Assembly: GCA_025057755.1 (NCBI GenBank)
Contig: JANWVC010000003.1
Coordinates: 124,001 to 188,000, forward strand
Direction of reading: 5' to 3'
Origin: Limisphaera sp.
GTDB lineage: Bacteria; Verrucomicrobiota; Verrucomicrobiia; Limisphaerales; Limisphaeraceae
Length of the DNA stretch: 64,000 bases
Every line of letters starts with the position of its first letter. Within the stretch, counting starts at the first letter, position 1. The position numbers and the translations under genes were made by a program. The notes beneath the pieces are model-generated. The model saw only the letters and a program-made list of their open reading frames with translations. It searched no databases and was not told the DNA's origin. Below are positions 43,107 through 51,800 of this stretch, one piece after another.

Positions 43107-44024
43107 TCACAGTTTCTCCAACACTCGCAACTGCGCACTGCGGCTGCGCGGGTTGTTTCGCAGCTCGGTCGCGCTCGGTCGGATCGCTTTGCTTGTCACC
43201 CACCGTCCCTCGGTCGAACGCGGCCGCCGCAGCTCCGGCACATCCACGCCGCCTGGACACTCGTACGAGCGCACTCGATCCCGCCCGAAATCCTTCACCA
43301 ACCTCGCCTCCAAGGAATGGAATGTAATCACAGCCAGTCGGCCACCCGGACGCAACAATCGCCAGGCCGCATGCAAACCGCGCTCGAGTGCGCCCAACTC
43401 GTCGTTCACCACGATCCGTAGCGCCTGAAATACACGCGTCGCGGGATGACGCCGTCCCCCCGTGCGTCCGTAAACGCGGCATACCAGGTGAGCCAGTTGC
43501 CAGGTACTTGCCAGGGGACGCGCTCGTACCACCGCACGCGCAATCGAGCGAGCTCGAGGCTCCTGCCCATAGTCCCGAAACCACCTCACCAAGTCCTCTT
43601 CGCCTGCAGTGTTGACCAAATCCGCAGCCGTCAGCCTTTGGTTCGGATCCATTCGCATGTCCAACGGCCCATCCGCTTGAAAACTGAAACCCCGCTCTGG
43701 CCGATTCAACTGTAAGGAGCTCACCCCCAAATCCAGTAAGACTGCGTCCCATTGACTGAATTCTAACGCCTCCATGACGTCGGCATAATTGCCCCGACGC
43801 AGCTCGTAACGCCCCGCAAACGGCCGCAACCGCTCGGCGGCCAAAACCAGCGCCTCTGGATCGCGATCGATTCCCAACAACCACCCATCCGGCCCGCTGG
43901 CTTCTAACAAGGCCCGCGCATGCCCACCCGTGCCCACGGTTGCATCGACAAACCGTCCACCCGGCCGAGGCGCTAACAACGCCAAAACTTCGGCAAGCAA
44001 AACCGGCCGATGCCAATCTTCCAC
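43107..44024 (-). CDS. rsmH: 16S rRNA (cytosine(1402)-N(4))-methyltransferase
   Basis: Methylates N4 of C1402 in the ribosomal P site, 305 residues. SAM-binding DATVGTGGHARALLE is near residue 28, LGIDRDPEAL follows, and the family block LLDLGVSSLQLNRPERGFSFQADGPLDMRMD is near residue 100. The C-terminal FHSLEARLVKDF and RNNPRSRSAQLRVLEK are typical. It starts at a GTG (44024) that gives the standard N-terminus HRPVLLAEV. It is separated from the preceding unknown gene by 24 bases. Confidence 0.96.
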   Translation of the reverse strand: MEDWHRPVLLAEVLALLAPRPGGRFVDATVGTGGHARALLEASGPDGWLLGIDRDPEALVLAAERLRPFAGRYELRRGNYADVMEALEFSQWDAVLLDLGVSSLQLNRPERGFSFQADGPLDMRMDPNQRLTAADLVNTAGEEDLVRWFRDYGQEPRARSIARAVVRARPLASTWQLAHLVCRVYGRTGGRRHPATRVFQALRIVVNDELGALERGLHAAWRLLRPGGRLAVITFHSLEARLVKDFGRDRVRSYECPGGVDVPELRRPRSTEGRWVTSKAIRPSATELRNNPRSRSAQLRVLEKL

Positions 44025-44048
44025 AGCAACACCCCATCGAACGTGTCC

Positions 44049-44681
44049 TCACACTCTAATCTGACCGGCCAAACGCAACGCCAGAGCATCGAGCAGTTGC
44101 CGTAGTCTACGTAAGGCACCTCCTGCCACGGTCAGACCTCGACGCTGCAAACCTTGTATGTTCCCTCCAACAGTCCGAATCTCCTCCTCAGTGTCCCGCA
44201 GGTCGTTACGCAAGACCTGCACTCGGGCCAAAGCCGCCTCCCGACGCAAAGGCAATTCCATCTGCTCCCTTGCCTCCCAGCACCACCACCGCCGAGCCCC
44301 TACCCATGTCTCGGCACAGCGAACCAGTCTCCCGCCAGCGCCCATCGCAGACCGAATGAATCCCAAGGATCCCGGATTGTTCGAATCTCGGTTCTCGGCC
44401 GCTCGATCGAGTCGGGGCGACTTCACCGAAACTTGATGGCTCCTTCCCAAAGGACCGCGACGCTCATTTCCGGCTTGATCCACCGAGTCTGTGGCAAGCC
44501 GGTTGACCGGCCCCGCACCGAACGCCCCTTCGGAACCGGGTCTGGACCGAATGCGCGGACCCGCCTCCGCACTGAAGGCCGGCCAAGGCAGCTGGTTTCT
44601 TAACCGATAGGCACTCTCCCGTCCGGACACTCGCCGAACCGCGCCCGTTGCCAATAACAGACGACCCAGGACCATACGCAT
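44049..44681 (-). CDS. hypothetical protein between mraZ and rsmH
   Basis: A 210-residue product starting two bases after the mraZ stop and filling the gap to rsmH. The first part is Gly/Arg/Ser-rich without a defined fold; the C-terminal ~70 residues (about 140-205) are predicted helical with heptad-like spacing (REAALARVQVLRNDLRDTEEEIRTVG). No transmembrane segment is convincing. I do not recognise a family. Its tight spacing on both sides argues that it is translated; co-expression with mraZ and rsmH is expected. Confidence 0.65.
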   Translation of the reverse strand: MRMVLGRLLLATGAVRRVSGRESAYRLRNQLPWPAFSAEAGPRIRSRPGSEGAFGAGPVNRLATDSVDQAGNERRGPLGRSHQVSVKSPRLDRAAENRDSNNPGSLGFIRSAMGAGGRLVRCAETWVGARRWWCWEAREQMELPLRREAALARVQVLRNDLRDTEEEIRTVGGNIQGLQRRGLTVAGGALRRLRQLLDALALRLAGQIRV

Positions 44682-44683
44682 GA

Positions 44684-45148
44684 TTATTCCAGCAGTTTCA
44701 TTGCATCGGCCAACAAGACTTTGTCGGCCGCTTCCACAGCCGCGTACCGCGCTGGACTCCAAATCTCAAACCGATCCAGCAGCCCCACCAGAAGAACCTC
44801 CTGATCAATCCCCGCCTCCCGCGCCATGGACTCTGGCAAACAGATCCGGCCTGCGCGATCCACCACCACCTGCTCTGAATGGCTCCCAATGACGCGCTTT
44901 AAGACTGTCTTGCGAGGATCCTCGTTCGGCATGGCGTCAATCGTCTTCAACAGCCGATCCATTTGTTCCGCTGGCAGAGCGCGCAAACACGGCCCGTACG
45001 GACCTTTTTGCCAAACAATCAAAGTAAATTCACACGTGCCGTCGGCCGGCCGCCATTTCGCAGGGATCTGCACACGTCGCTTCTCATCCACTCCGTGACG
45101 ATATAGAGACGTGTAATAGATCCGCCCGCTCTGGACCTTCTCGCTCAC
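44684..45148 (-). CDS. mraZ: transcriptional regulator MraZ
   Basis: DNA-binding repressor of the dcw operon, 154 residues, made of two SpoVT/AbrB-like halves: YRHGVDEKRRVQIPAKWR (about residues 17-34) and VDRAGRICLPESMAREAGI (about 95-113), the DxxGRxxxP signature in each. It starts with a GTG at 45148. Twenty-six bases upstream lie two GTGGG-N5-GTG repeat pairs typical of MraZ operators, so autoregulation of the whole cluster is likely. Confidence 0.94.
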   Translation of the reverse strand: MSEKVQSGRIYYTSLYRHGVDEKRRVQIPAKWRPADGTCEFTLIVWQKGPYGPCLRALPAEQMDRLLKTIDAMPNEDPRKTVLKRVIGSHSEQVVVDRAGRICLPESMAREAGIDQEVLLVGLLDRFEIWSPARYAAVEAADKVLLADAMKLLE

Positions 45149-45173
45149 AAACTATTCACAGGCTCCTCTCGGC

Positions 45174-45218
45174 CACACTTTCACCCACTTCGCCCCTTTC
45201 TTAAACACTTTCCCCCAC
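45174..45218 (-). promoter_or_regulatory. putative MraZ operator (two direct repeat pairs)
   Basis: On the minus strand GTGGGGGAAAGTGTT (45218-45204) and GTGGGTGAAAGTGTG (45188-45174) are exactly 30 bp apart. Known MraZ sites are TGGGN/GTGGG direct repeats separated by 5-bp spacers that often read NNAAA. The match in sequence, phasing and position upstream of mraZ supports the call. Confidence 0.65.
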
Positions 45219-45961
45219 CAGCCGTCAATGAAATTTGCCGCAAGTTGTTCAGAAGTTATTCACAGCTGTAAACAGCCCACGTGCCAGCTCATTCGTAAGA
45301 CTGTTCGGCAGCCGCATAATGTAAGCCTCTCCGGCTCTGTGGAATCAGAGTGGCTATGGCCAAGGAGATAGCCTAAATCACAGCTGGCCAGACGGAAGAC
45401 TTTTGCCCAGTGAGACTCGAGAGCTTGGCTGGATAACTTGATTCTGCCAAGGCACTTCCACGAAAAACCCTAGAACCGCTGAGTTTTCTGGTTCGGGTGT
45501 CTTTTGGCGGACGGATGAGTCCAGCGCACCCGTTCGGTGCTTAAGGTCGGTAGAGTCCTACTCTACGAGGCAAGACGTACCAAGGGGGAGCATCCATGAA
45601 GTCTGCCTCGGAACACCGGGTGAGACGCGCACCCGTCTCCCCCGCAACTAGCGCCAACGGTAGTTGAGCATGTGGGCGGCACCAGCCGTAGCGAGGCCCG
45701 CTTCAGCGCGGAACCCAATTGGGTAATCCCCTCCCATGAACGTGTTGCACCATGCCAAAAAGGGCGATTTGAGGAGGATCTCTAGCGGCAGCGCACGACA
45801 GAACCGTTCCAGGGATTCCTTGCAAACTACCAAGCACCTCTCCCCTTTCCGGGAGACATTTGAACTGGCTTTTGATTCAAAGCATAGCCAAGCAGAGTCT
45901 TTCTTTGAATGCTATCCAGCTTGCACTTTATGAAACCACCACACGCAGTTTTACAAACGCA
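45219..45961. other. intergenic region upstream of mraZ
   Basis: Holds no recognisable gene. A 61-codon minus-strand frame (45648-45833) is unassigned. A near-perfect inverted repeat GAGACG-CGCACC-CGTCTC lies at 45622-45639 without a U-tract. TTATTCACA at 45256-45264 is one base off the DnaA-box consensus. The promoter of the dcw cluster is presumably here. Confidence 0.5.
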
Positions 45962-47299
45962 TCAGCATTCACGCACGATGAACACATCCGGTCGGCGCTG
46001 GGCCACAACATTCAAAACCATTTCTACTGTTCGCTCCACAGCCCCCAAGTTTTGCCGTACAACTTCGGCTGCGGCTCGCCCCATTTTCTCTCGGAGGTCT
46101 TCTTGACTCAAGAGCAGGTCCAAAGCCTGCTCCAACTCTTCACCGTCTCGGACCTGCCGAGCGCCCCCTCCTTCGATGAGTTTGCGGGCTATTTCCGCGA
46201 AGTTCTCCATGTGCGGCCCGAAAAGCACCGGCTTGCCAACAGCCGCTGGTTCGAGCGGATTCTGCCCCCCTTCGGCCGTCAAGCTCTTACCGACGAAAAC
46301 CACGGTAGCGACCGGGTAAAAATGACGCAACTCGCCAGTGGTGTTGACCAATAAGCAGTCCACCTCTCCCGGAGCATAGGCCGTGTGCGAAGTGATCTCA
46401 CTTCGGTAAACGAAACGCAACTTTTGCCTGGCCAGAACTTCGCCTACTTCCCGACCCCGCTCAAAATGCCGCGGCACCAGTACCATAAACAGGTCGGGAT
46501 ATTTCGCCCGCAGCCTTAAAAAGACTCGGGCCAGCAATGCCTCCTCCCCGGCATGCGTGCTGCCTCCCAACAAGATCGGCCGCGAGCAGTCCACGCCCAA
46601 CTGCTGCAAAAGAGCCGGCACATTTAGGGCCGTGCGTTCTTCCAATGGAGCGGCATCAAATTTCAAACTGCCCACCACACGAATCACTTCCGCGCGACAA
46701 CCCAGTTTTTGCAGCCGCGCTGCGTCAGCCTCGCTCTGGGCACTGACTCCGGCAAACGAGGCAAAAAGCGGCCGGAACAACCATCCCAAACGCAAGTACC
46801 AGTGGTAAGAACGGTCCGACAAGCGCGCATTAACGAGAAACACCGGAATGTCCAAGCTTTGGGCCCGCCAAAGAAAGTTGGGCCAAACCTCGGCCTCGAT
46901 CAGCAGAATAGCGATTGGTTTCACCGCTCCCAGTGCTCTTGCAACGTACCGTTTTCGATCAATTGGGTAATAAATCTTGCCAATGTGAGACGGGGTCTTG
47001 CGTTGCAGTTCCCCCATGCCTGTGGTCGTAGTGGTTGAAACCACGATTTTCACATTCGGCATGCGCGGTTCTAGGGCCCGGATCAACTGCGTCGCCAGAT
47101 TGACCTCTCCGACACTCACCGCGTGGATCCACAGCACGTGTCGGTTCGTAATCGACTGTTTGAACTTTGTGTCGTAACGACCGAAACGCTGGCGGAATCC
47201 TGCGCGCCAGTTGCCCCGACGATGCATCCGCCAAAAGTGGTAGGGCGCCGTGCACCAGAATCCCAAACTAAACACCCAATCGTAAAGGGTTCGTAACAT
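45962..47299 (-). CDS. waaA: 3-deoxy-D-manno-octulosonic acid (Kdo) transferase
   Basis: Transfers Kdo from CMP-Kdo to lipid A precursor at the inner membrane, 445 residues. It has an N-terminal membrane-associated segment, the conserved HAVSVGEVNLATQLI near residue 52, ETEIWPN-like EAEVWPNFLWRA (catalytic Glu region), the GSTHAGEEALLARVF nucleotide motif near residue 262, and FVGKSLTAEGGQNPLEPAAVGKPVLFGP. The ATG at 47299 is chosen over a TTG nine codons upstream. Its presence shows that the organism makes Kdo-containing lipopolysaccharide. It lies 40 bases after the next gene. Confidence 0.96.
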   Translation of the reverse strand: MLRTLYDWVFSLGFWCTAPYHFWRMHRRGNWRAGFRQRFGRYDTKFKQSITNRHVLWIHAVSVGEVNLATQLIRALEPRMPNVKIVVSTTTTTGMGELQRKTPSHIGKIYYPIDRKRYVARALGAVKPIAILLIEAEVWPNFLWRAQSLDIPVFLVNARLSDRSYHWYLRLGWLFRPLFASFAGVSAQSEADAARLQKLGCRAEVIRVVGSLKFDAAPLEERTALNVPALLQQLGVDCSRPILLGGSTHAGEEALLARVFLRLRAKYPDLFMVLVPRHFERGREVGEVLARQKLRFVYRSEITSHTAYAPGEVDCLLVNTTGELRHFYPVATVVFVGKSLTAEGGQNPLEPAAVGKPVLFGPHMENFAEIARKLIEGGGARQVRDGEELEQALDLLLSQEDLREKMGRAAAEVVRQNLGAVERTVEMVLNVVAQRRPDVFIVREC

Positions 47300-47339
47300 A
47301 TCGGACACGCGATCTATCGCCTGCAAAACCGCCGATGCA

Positions 47340-49289
47340 CTACCAAGCCGTCCCCGATCTGGTGACCCCGACCGGCTGATCTTGTCTTTGTTGACCTCCG
47401 TGCTGATCTGCTTTATCCGGGCTCGCAGCGGCCGCTAGAAGCTTGTCTCGAATGATGCCGAGATACCGATCGGCCATGAGATTGTCCTTCCAATGCAACT
47501 TGCGGGACCGCTCAAACCAAGCTCGCGCAGCCGCCCACTGCTGCATTTGGACGTAATGCCACCCCATGTGAGCCACCAGATAATGATTGTTGGGGTCCAA
47601 CTCCAGGGCCCGGTCGTAGTATCGTTGCGCCTCCTTGTGCTGTTCCAACCAATCCAGACACATCCCGTAACGCAACCACGGATAAGGATCATAGGGGTTC
47701 AAGCGCATGGCCATTTCGTACCAGCGCATCGCTTGCTCCGCCAATTCGCGATAGTGATCCGCTCCTTCAAAACTCTGAATGCGCAATGCCTCGCCCAAGC
47801 GGTAGGCCGTCCTCGGATTTCTCGGCTCAATCGACCAGGCCTTCTGCAACTCTGCCACCTGCGCAGGGGAACAATCTGGCAACACATCCGCACGGGCCAG
47901 CGCGACTTGTTCCCAAGCTGCGCGCCACGCTTCTTTGGCCAGGTAACCAGCCACAGCAGCCAGGACCATCGAGAGACCAATCTTCGCCGGCAACCGGGCT
48001 CGAAACCAATAGCGGTCAGTGGAAAACCGTAGATGCGAGCTCAGCAAAGCGACCCATGTAACCGCCAGCACTGCATTGGCCGGGATGTGTAGATTGAAAT
48101 CCGCTAGTGAATGAATTGCCAGTGCCCCCAGACCGAGCGAAGCACCAAAAACAAAGGCAAACTTGTTACTGGATCGGCCCCCCAGGTCTACGAGTGAACC
48201 TCGCACGTATGGCCAGGTCTGCACCACTCCGACCACCAAGCAAACCAGAATCCCCCCAAGGAGAAAGCCGCCAACTACTCCCCAATCCACCAAAGCGTTC
48301 AAGTAGTCGTTGTGCACACGGTCCGGACGCTGCTGGATGGAAGCCGGCCGTATTTGTCGGAAGCGGTAATCGAAATGACCGGGACCAATTCCCCACCAGG
48401 GATTTTCCCGCCACAGCTCAATTGCTGCACGCCAGAGGGCCGGCCGGACATCGGAGATTTCCCCTTCCGCCAAATCTCGCTGCACCAACTCCCAACGCTT
48501 TTTGAGGACAAAACTTTTGGGCAGGAAGTATATCCCTGCGCCTACGAGCACTGCCAACATGACCAATGCCAACCAACGATGCGCGCTCCGCAATGCCAGG
48601 ACCACAAACGCCAACAGCAACATCGTCCCTCCGGCAACCCAGCCCGCCCGCGACATCGTCACGACCAGGCCTGCGCACATCACCAAGCCGGCGTAAGCCA
48701 ACACCACCTTGACGACGGGGTGCGCCCGGCTGGCCACCGCATACGTAAAAGCCAGCGGAGCCACCATTTCCAAGAACCCGGCCAAGTGATTCGGATTAAT
48801 GTAGGTGCCCATGCCCCGATGGCGGTAAGGCGATATGAATCCCCAAACACGATTCGAATCGGTGACAAACTGGTAAATTGCGTAAAAGGAGAGCCCCATC
48901 CCCAACCCGATCATCGTAAAAGCGATCCAGCGCGTCTCTCCCTGACCATGCAGGTTGTTCAAAACCGTAAAGAAAACCGAGCCGTACACCACCACGCGTA
49001 ACCATTCTTGGCGGGCTACCGATTCAATGTCTGCCGTGCAATAACGAACGAGCGCGTATAACAAGAACAGGAGAACCGGCCAGCAGATCGGCGGCCACAA
49101 CAACTCGGGCCGCCGTTCCAACCATAACCGCAGCCCCCACAACCCTAACAAACCGACTGTCAAACTCTGCAAAACCACAAAACTCCAGGGCTGGACACAA
49201 CCCATGGCCAGCGGTCCAAAAACCAGCAATGCCAGAGCCAGCGCCAAGATTCCCCGATCACACCATTGTCCCACCCGATCCAAACTCAT
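47340..49289 (-). CDS. O-antigen ligase/polymerase-like membrane protein with C-terminal TPR
   Basis: A 649-residue protein: about 11 transmembrane helices over residues 10-450 with the Wzy_C/WaaL block (WRAAIELWRENPWWGIGPGHFDYRF near residue 295 and HNDYLNALVDWGVVG), followed by a soluble region with about four tetratricopeptide units (for example KEAQRYYDRALELDPNNHYLVAHMGWHY). Such enzymes ligate or polymerise undecaprenyl-linked glycans in the periplasm. The ATG at 49289 has AGGAGTT eight bases upstream. Co-transcription with waaA supports a lipopolysaccharide role; exopolysaccharide polymerisation is the alternative. Confidence 0.85.
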   Translation of the reverse strand: MSLDRVGQWCDRGILALALALLVFGPLAMGCVQPWSFVVLQSLTVGLLGLWGLRLWLERRPELLWPPICWPVLLFLLYALVRYCTADIESVARQEWLRVVVYGSVFFTVLNNLHGQGETRWIAFTMIGLGMGLSFYAIYQFVTDSNRVWGFISPYRHRGMGTYINPNHLAGFLEMVAPLAFTYAVASRAHPVVKVVLAYAGLVMCAGLVVTMSRAGWVAGGTMLLLAFVVLALRSAHRWLALVMLAVLVGAGIYFLPKSFVLKKRWELVQRDLAEGEISDVRPALWRAAIELWRENPWWGIGPGHFDYRFRQIRPASIQQRPDRVHNDYLNALVDWGVVGGFLLGGILVCLVVGVVQTWPYVRGSLVDLGGRSSNKFAFVFGASLGLGALAIHSLADFNLHIPANAVLAVTWVALLSSHLRFSTDRYWFRARLPAKIGLSMVLAAVAGYLAKEAWRAAWEQVALARADVLPDCSPAQVAELQKAWSIEPRNPRTAYRLGEALRIQSFEGADHYRELAEQAMRWYEMAMRLNPYDPYPWLRYGMCLDWLEQHKEAQRYYDRALELDPNNHYLVAHMGWHYVQMQQWAAARAWFERSRKLHWKDNLMADRYLGIIRDKLLAAAASPDKADQHGGQQRQDQPVGVTRSGTAW

Positions 49290-49427
49290 CCGAGGTAACT
49301 CCTCCTGAATGCGGTCTATGCCCTCCTTCTGTCTCAATGTTTAGGCCGGGGCCGTTCTTATATCGCTGATTTCCAACAACGTAAAGTCAGAATCCACGGA
49401 AACGTCACCGGCAGACACTTCCGAAGG

Positions 49428-50066
49428 TCAGGGCTGCAAACGCTGAATCTGCCAGCCTCCACCCGCCTGAGGCAGATACTCAAACCGATCATGCAACCGA
49501 TTCTCGCGACCTTGCCAGAACTCATAACGATGCGGCCTGACCCGATACCCGCCCCAAAAAGACGGCAATGGGATCTCCCCCTCTGCAAACTTCTGCTTCA
49601 TTTCCTCCCACTTCGCTTCCAGAAGTGCCCGGGATAAAATGGGCCGGCTCTGCTCCGATACCCAGGCGCCGATCTGGCTCCCTCGAGGCCGACTGACAAA
49701 ATAAGCCACCGCTTCCGCAGTGCTAATGCGCTCGGCGGTCCCCTCAATCACCACCTGCCGGCTTAACGGCGCCCAGAAGAAAAGCAGTGCAACGTGCGGA
49801 TTGCCGTCAATTTCTCGCGCTTTGCGGCTCTGCAGATTTGTGAAAAACACAAATCCCTCCACATCGTAGCTTTTCAACAGGACCATCCGAGCCGATGGCC
49901 GGCCATCGGACCCCACGGTGCTCAAACACATCGCATTGGGATCTAACTCCACGTGCTGGCGGGCCTCCAAAAACCACCGCTCGAACTGTTGCAACGGGTC
50001 CGGGTCTAAATCCCTGCGATGCAGGGGTCGGCTCTCATACTCCCGCCTCAGGTCAAACAGCTTCAT
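49428..50066 (-). CDS. pdxH: pyridoxamine 5'-phosphate oxidase
   Basis: FMN enzyme making pyridoxal 5'-phosphate, 212 residues. FMN/PLP-binding motifs are MCLSTVGSDGRPSARMVLLKSYD, FFTNLQSRKAREI, VALLFFWAPLSRQVVIEG, and the C-terminal SFWGGYRVRPHRYEFWQGRENRLHDR. Length and ATG start match the family. It is a monocistronic-looking gene, 88 bases upstream of the O-antigen ligase gene on the same strand and divergent from rph. Confidence 0.97.
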   Translation of the reverse strand: MKLFDLRREYESRPLHRRDLDPDPLQQFERWFLEARQHVELDPNAMCLSTVGSDGRPSARMVLLKSYDVEGFVFFTNLQSRKAREIDGNPHVALLFFWAPLSRQVVIEGTAERISTAEAVAYFVSRPRGSQIGAWVSEQSRPILSRALLEAKWEEMKQKFAEGEIPLPSFWGGYRVRPHRYEFWQGRENRLHDRFEYLPQAGGGWQIQRLQP

Positions 50067-50332
50067 AAGTCAGTCAGTCTGCCCCGAAACCACCATCATC
50101 TCAACTCCTGCCGCGCGGCCCCGGTTGCGTTTACCGCCTCTACAGCGCTGACCTGACAATGATTCTTTCGGACTTCGCCCTTGGGAGCCAGCGAAGGCCA
50201 GCCCAAGTTGCCCCTGACATGTGGCGTGCCCTTGATCCTGTCAGGGAACATGTTTGGCCGCACTCTCACCCGAACGGGACGACGGCGTCGCGCCGTTGCC
50301 GGCTTTTTGCCTGGCCATTACACTGGCGCGTC

Positions 50333-51130
50333 ATGGCGGAGGCCGCACAAATCAGCACCGTTCAGACGTTACGAGTCGACGGGCGCCAAGCCCGGCAGCT
50401 CCGGACTGTCCGTTTCCATAATCACATCGCGCCCCATGCAATGGGATCCACGCTCATCGAATGGGGCCAGACGCGCGTGATCTGCGCCGTAACAGTGGAG
50501 CCAACTGTGCCGCGCTGGAAGAAAGAGCAAGGCTTGTCCGGCGGTTGGCTCACCGCCGAGTATTCCATGTTGCCCTACTCCACCCTGCAGCGAAAACCCC
50601 GTGAAATTACGAAGGGCCGTCCAGAAGGCCGCACTCAGGAAATCCAGCGTCTCATTGGCCGTGCCCTCCGCGCAGCCGTTGATCTCGACAAACTCGGAGA
50701 ACGCACCTTTTGGGTTGACTGCGACGTCCTGCAAGCTGACGGCGGCACGCGCACCGCTGCCATTACCGGTGGTTATGTGGCATTGGCGCTCGCTGTCCAC
50801 CGCTTGCAACAGGAGGGCCATCTAACCGAATCGCCGTTGCGATCCCCTGTCGCAGCCGTGAGCCTTGGCATTGTACAAGGCCAGCTTCTTTTGGACTTAT
50901 GTTATCTCGAGGACGTGGCCGCCTCTGTGGATCTCAATCTGGTCATGAACCAAGCCGGCGAATTCATCGAAGTCCAAGGTTCAGGCGAAGAGGCCACATT
51001 CAGCGAGGAGCAACTGTCGGAGATGTTGCAAGTCGGCAAGGCCGCCATTGGAGAACTACTCCAAATTCAACAAGCCGCACTCCAAACGGGCGGCTACCCC
51101 GCCGCAGTCCCAAATCCGTCGAAACCATGA
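50333..51130 (+). CDS. rph: ribonuclease PH
   Basis: Phosphorolytic 3'-5' exoribonuclease that trims tRNA 3' ends, 265 residues. Motifs: GSTLIEWGQTRVICAVTVE, GWLTAEYSMLPYSTLQRKPREI, GRTQEIQRLIGRALRAAVDL with the phosphate-binding Arg, DCDVLQADGGTRTAAITGGYVAL, and the C-terminal VQGSGEEATFSEEQL. The ATG at 50333 gives the standard N-terminus; the upstream in-frame extension has no similarity. Its stop overlaps the next start (ATGA). Confidence 0.97.
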   Translation: MAEAAQISTVQTLRVDGRQARQLRTVRFHNHIAPHAMGSTLIEWGQTRVICAVTVEPTVPRWKKEQGLSGGWLTAEYSMLPYSTLQRKPREITKGRPEGRTQEIQRLIGRALRAAVDLDKLGERTFWVDCDVLQADGGTRTAAITGGYVALALAVHRLQQEGHLTESPLRSPVAAVSLGIVQGQLLLDLCYLEDVAASVDLNLVMNQAGEFIEVQGSGEEATFSEEQLSEMLQVGKAAIGELLQIQQAALQTGGYPAAVPNPSKP

Positions 51131-51750
51131 GCGATCAACCCACGCGACTTTACTTCATCCGACACGCAGAGGTGGCGACTCCGTTCCAACGGGTCTTTGC
51201 GGGACGGTTGGATATTCCGCTCTCCGATCATGGCCATCAACAAGCTCGGAGTATGACGTCTTGGTTGACACGCCTCTCACCCCACGCGGTTTATGCCAGT
51301 CCCATGCTCCGTGTCCAGCAAACGCTTCAGCCCTGGCTCCAAAGGGGCGCACCCAAGCCGGTGCTTTGCTCGGAACTGAGAGAAGTGGATTTCGGCGATT
51401 GGACAGGTGTGTCTTGGGACGAAGTGGAGCCCCGTTTCGGACAAAATCCCTGGCATTGGCTTCGCCTGCTGGAACAAAATGCCATCCCGAGGGCCGAGCC
51501 TTTTGAGGCATTCCGCCAACGCGTGGGCTCCTGCCTTCACCGGATCCTGGCGGAGCAGGTCGGCCGCAGCGTCGTGATCCTTGGTCACGGGGGGGTCATC
51601 CGTATGGCATTGGCGGACCTGTGCCAATGGCCCTTGGCCGCCACCGCCGCGCTGGCGATTGATTACGCAAGCGTGACCCGCGTGAGAGTAGACCCAGGGC
51701 GGGTGGAGATCGAATTACTTAACTACCTGCCGTGGCTGAATTCCTCATAA
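51127..51750 (+). CDS. histidine phosphatase family protein
   Basis: A 207-residue phosphoglycerate-mutase-like phosphatase: catalytic RHAE in YFIRHAEVATPFQRVFAGRLDIPLSDHGHQQA, YASPMLRVQQTLQPW (second Arg), ELREVDFGDWTG, and VILGHGGVIRMAL (second His). The pattern is close to CobC/alpha-ribazole phosphatase and to general phosphatases; substrate undetermined. It is coupled to rph by ATGA and overlaps the frame leading to folK. Confidence 0.9.
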   Translation: MSDQPTRLYFIRHAEVATPFQRVFAGRLDIPLSDHGHQQARSMTSWLTRLSPHAVYASPMLRVQQTLQPWLQRGAPKPVLCSELREVDFGDWTGVSWDEVEPRFGQNPWHWLRLLEQNAIPRAEPFEAFRQRVGSCLHRILAEQVGRSVVILGHGGVIRMALADLCQWPLAATAALAIDYASVTRVRVDPGRVEIELLNYLPWLNSS

Positions 51751-51800
51751 GACAGGGATCGGACCCTTCTCCCAAGCCTGCTCCACCATTTCGACCACAC

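Noticed and set aside
45256..45264. DnaA-box-like TTATTCACA upstream of mraZ
   Set aside because: One mismatch to TTATCCACA with only one further poor match (45152-45160) and no AT-rich unwinding region, so no origin is indicated.
45622..45639. Inverted repeat GAGACG...CGTCTC as a terminator
   Set aside because: Short stem and no U-tract on either strand; not linked to a gene end.
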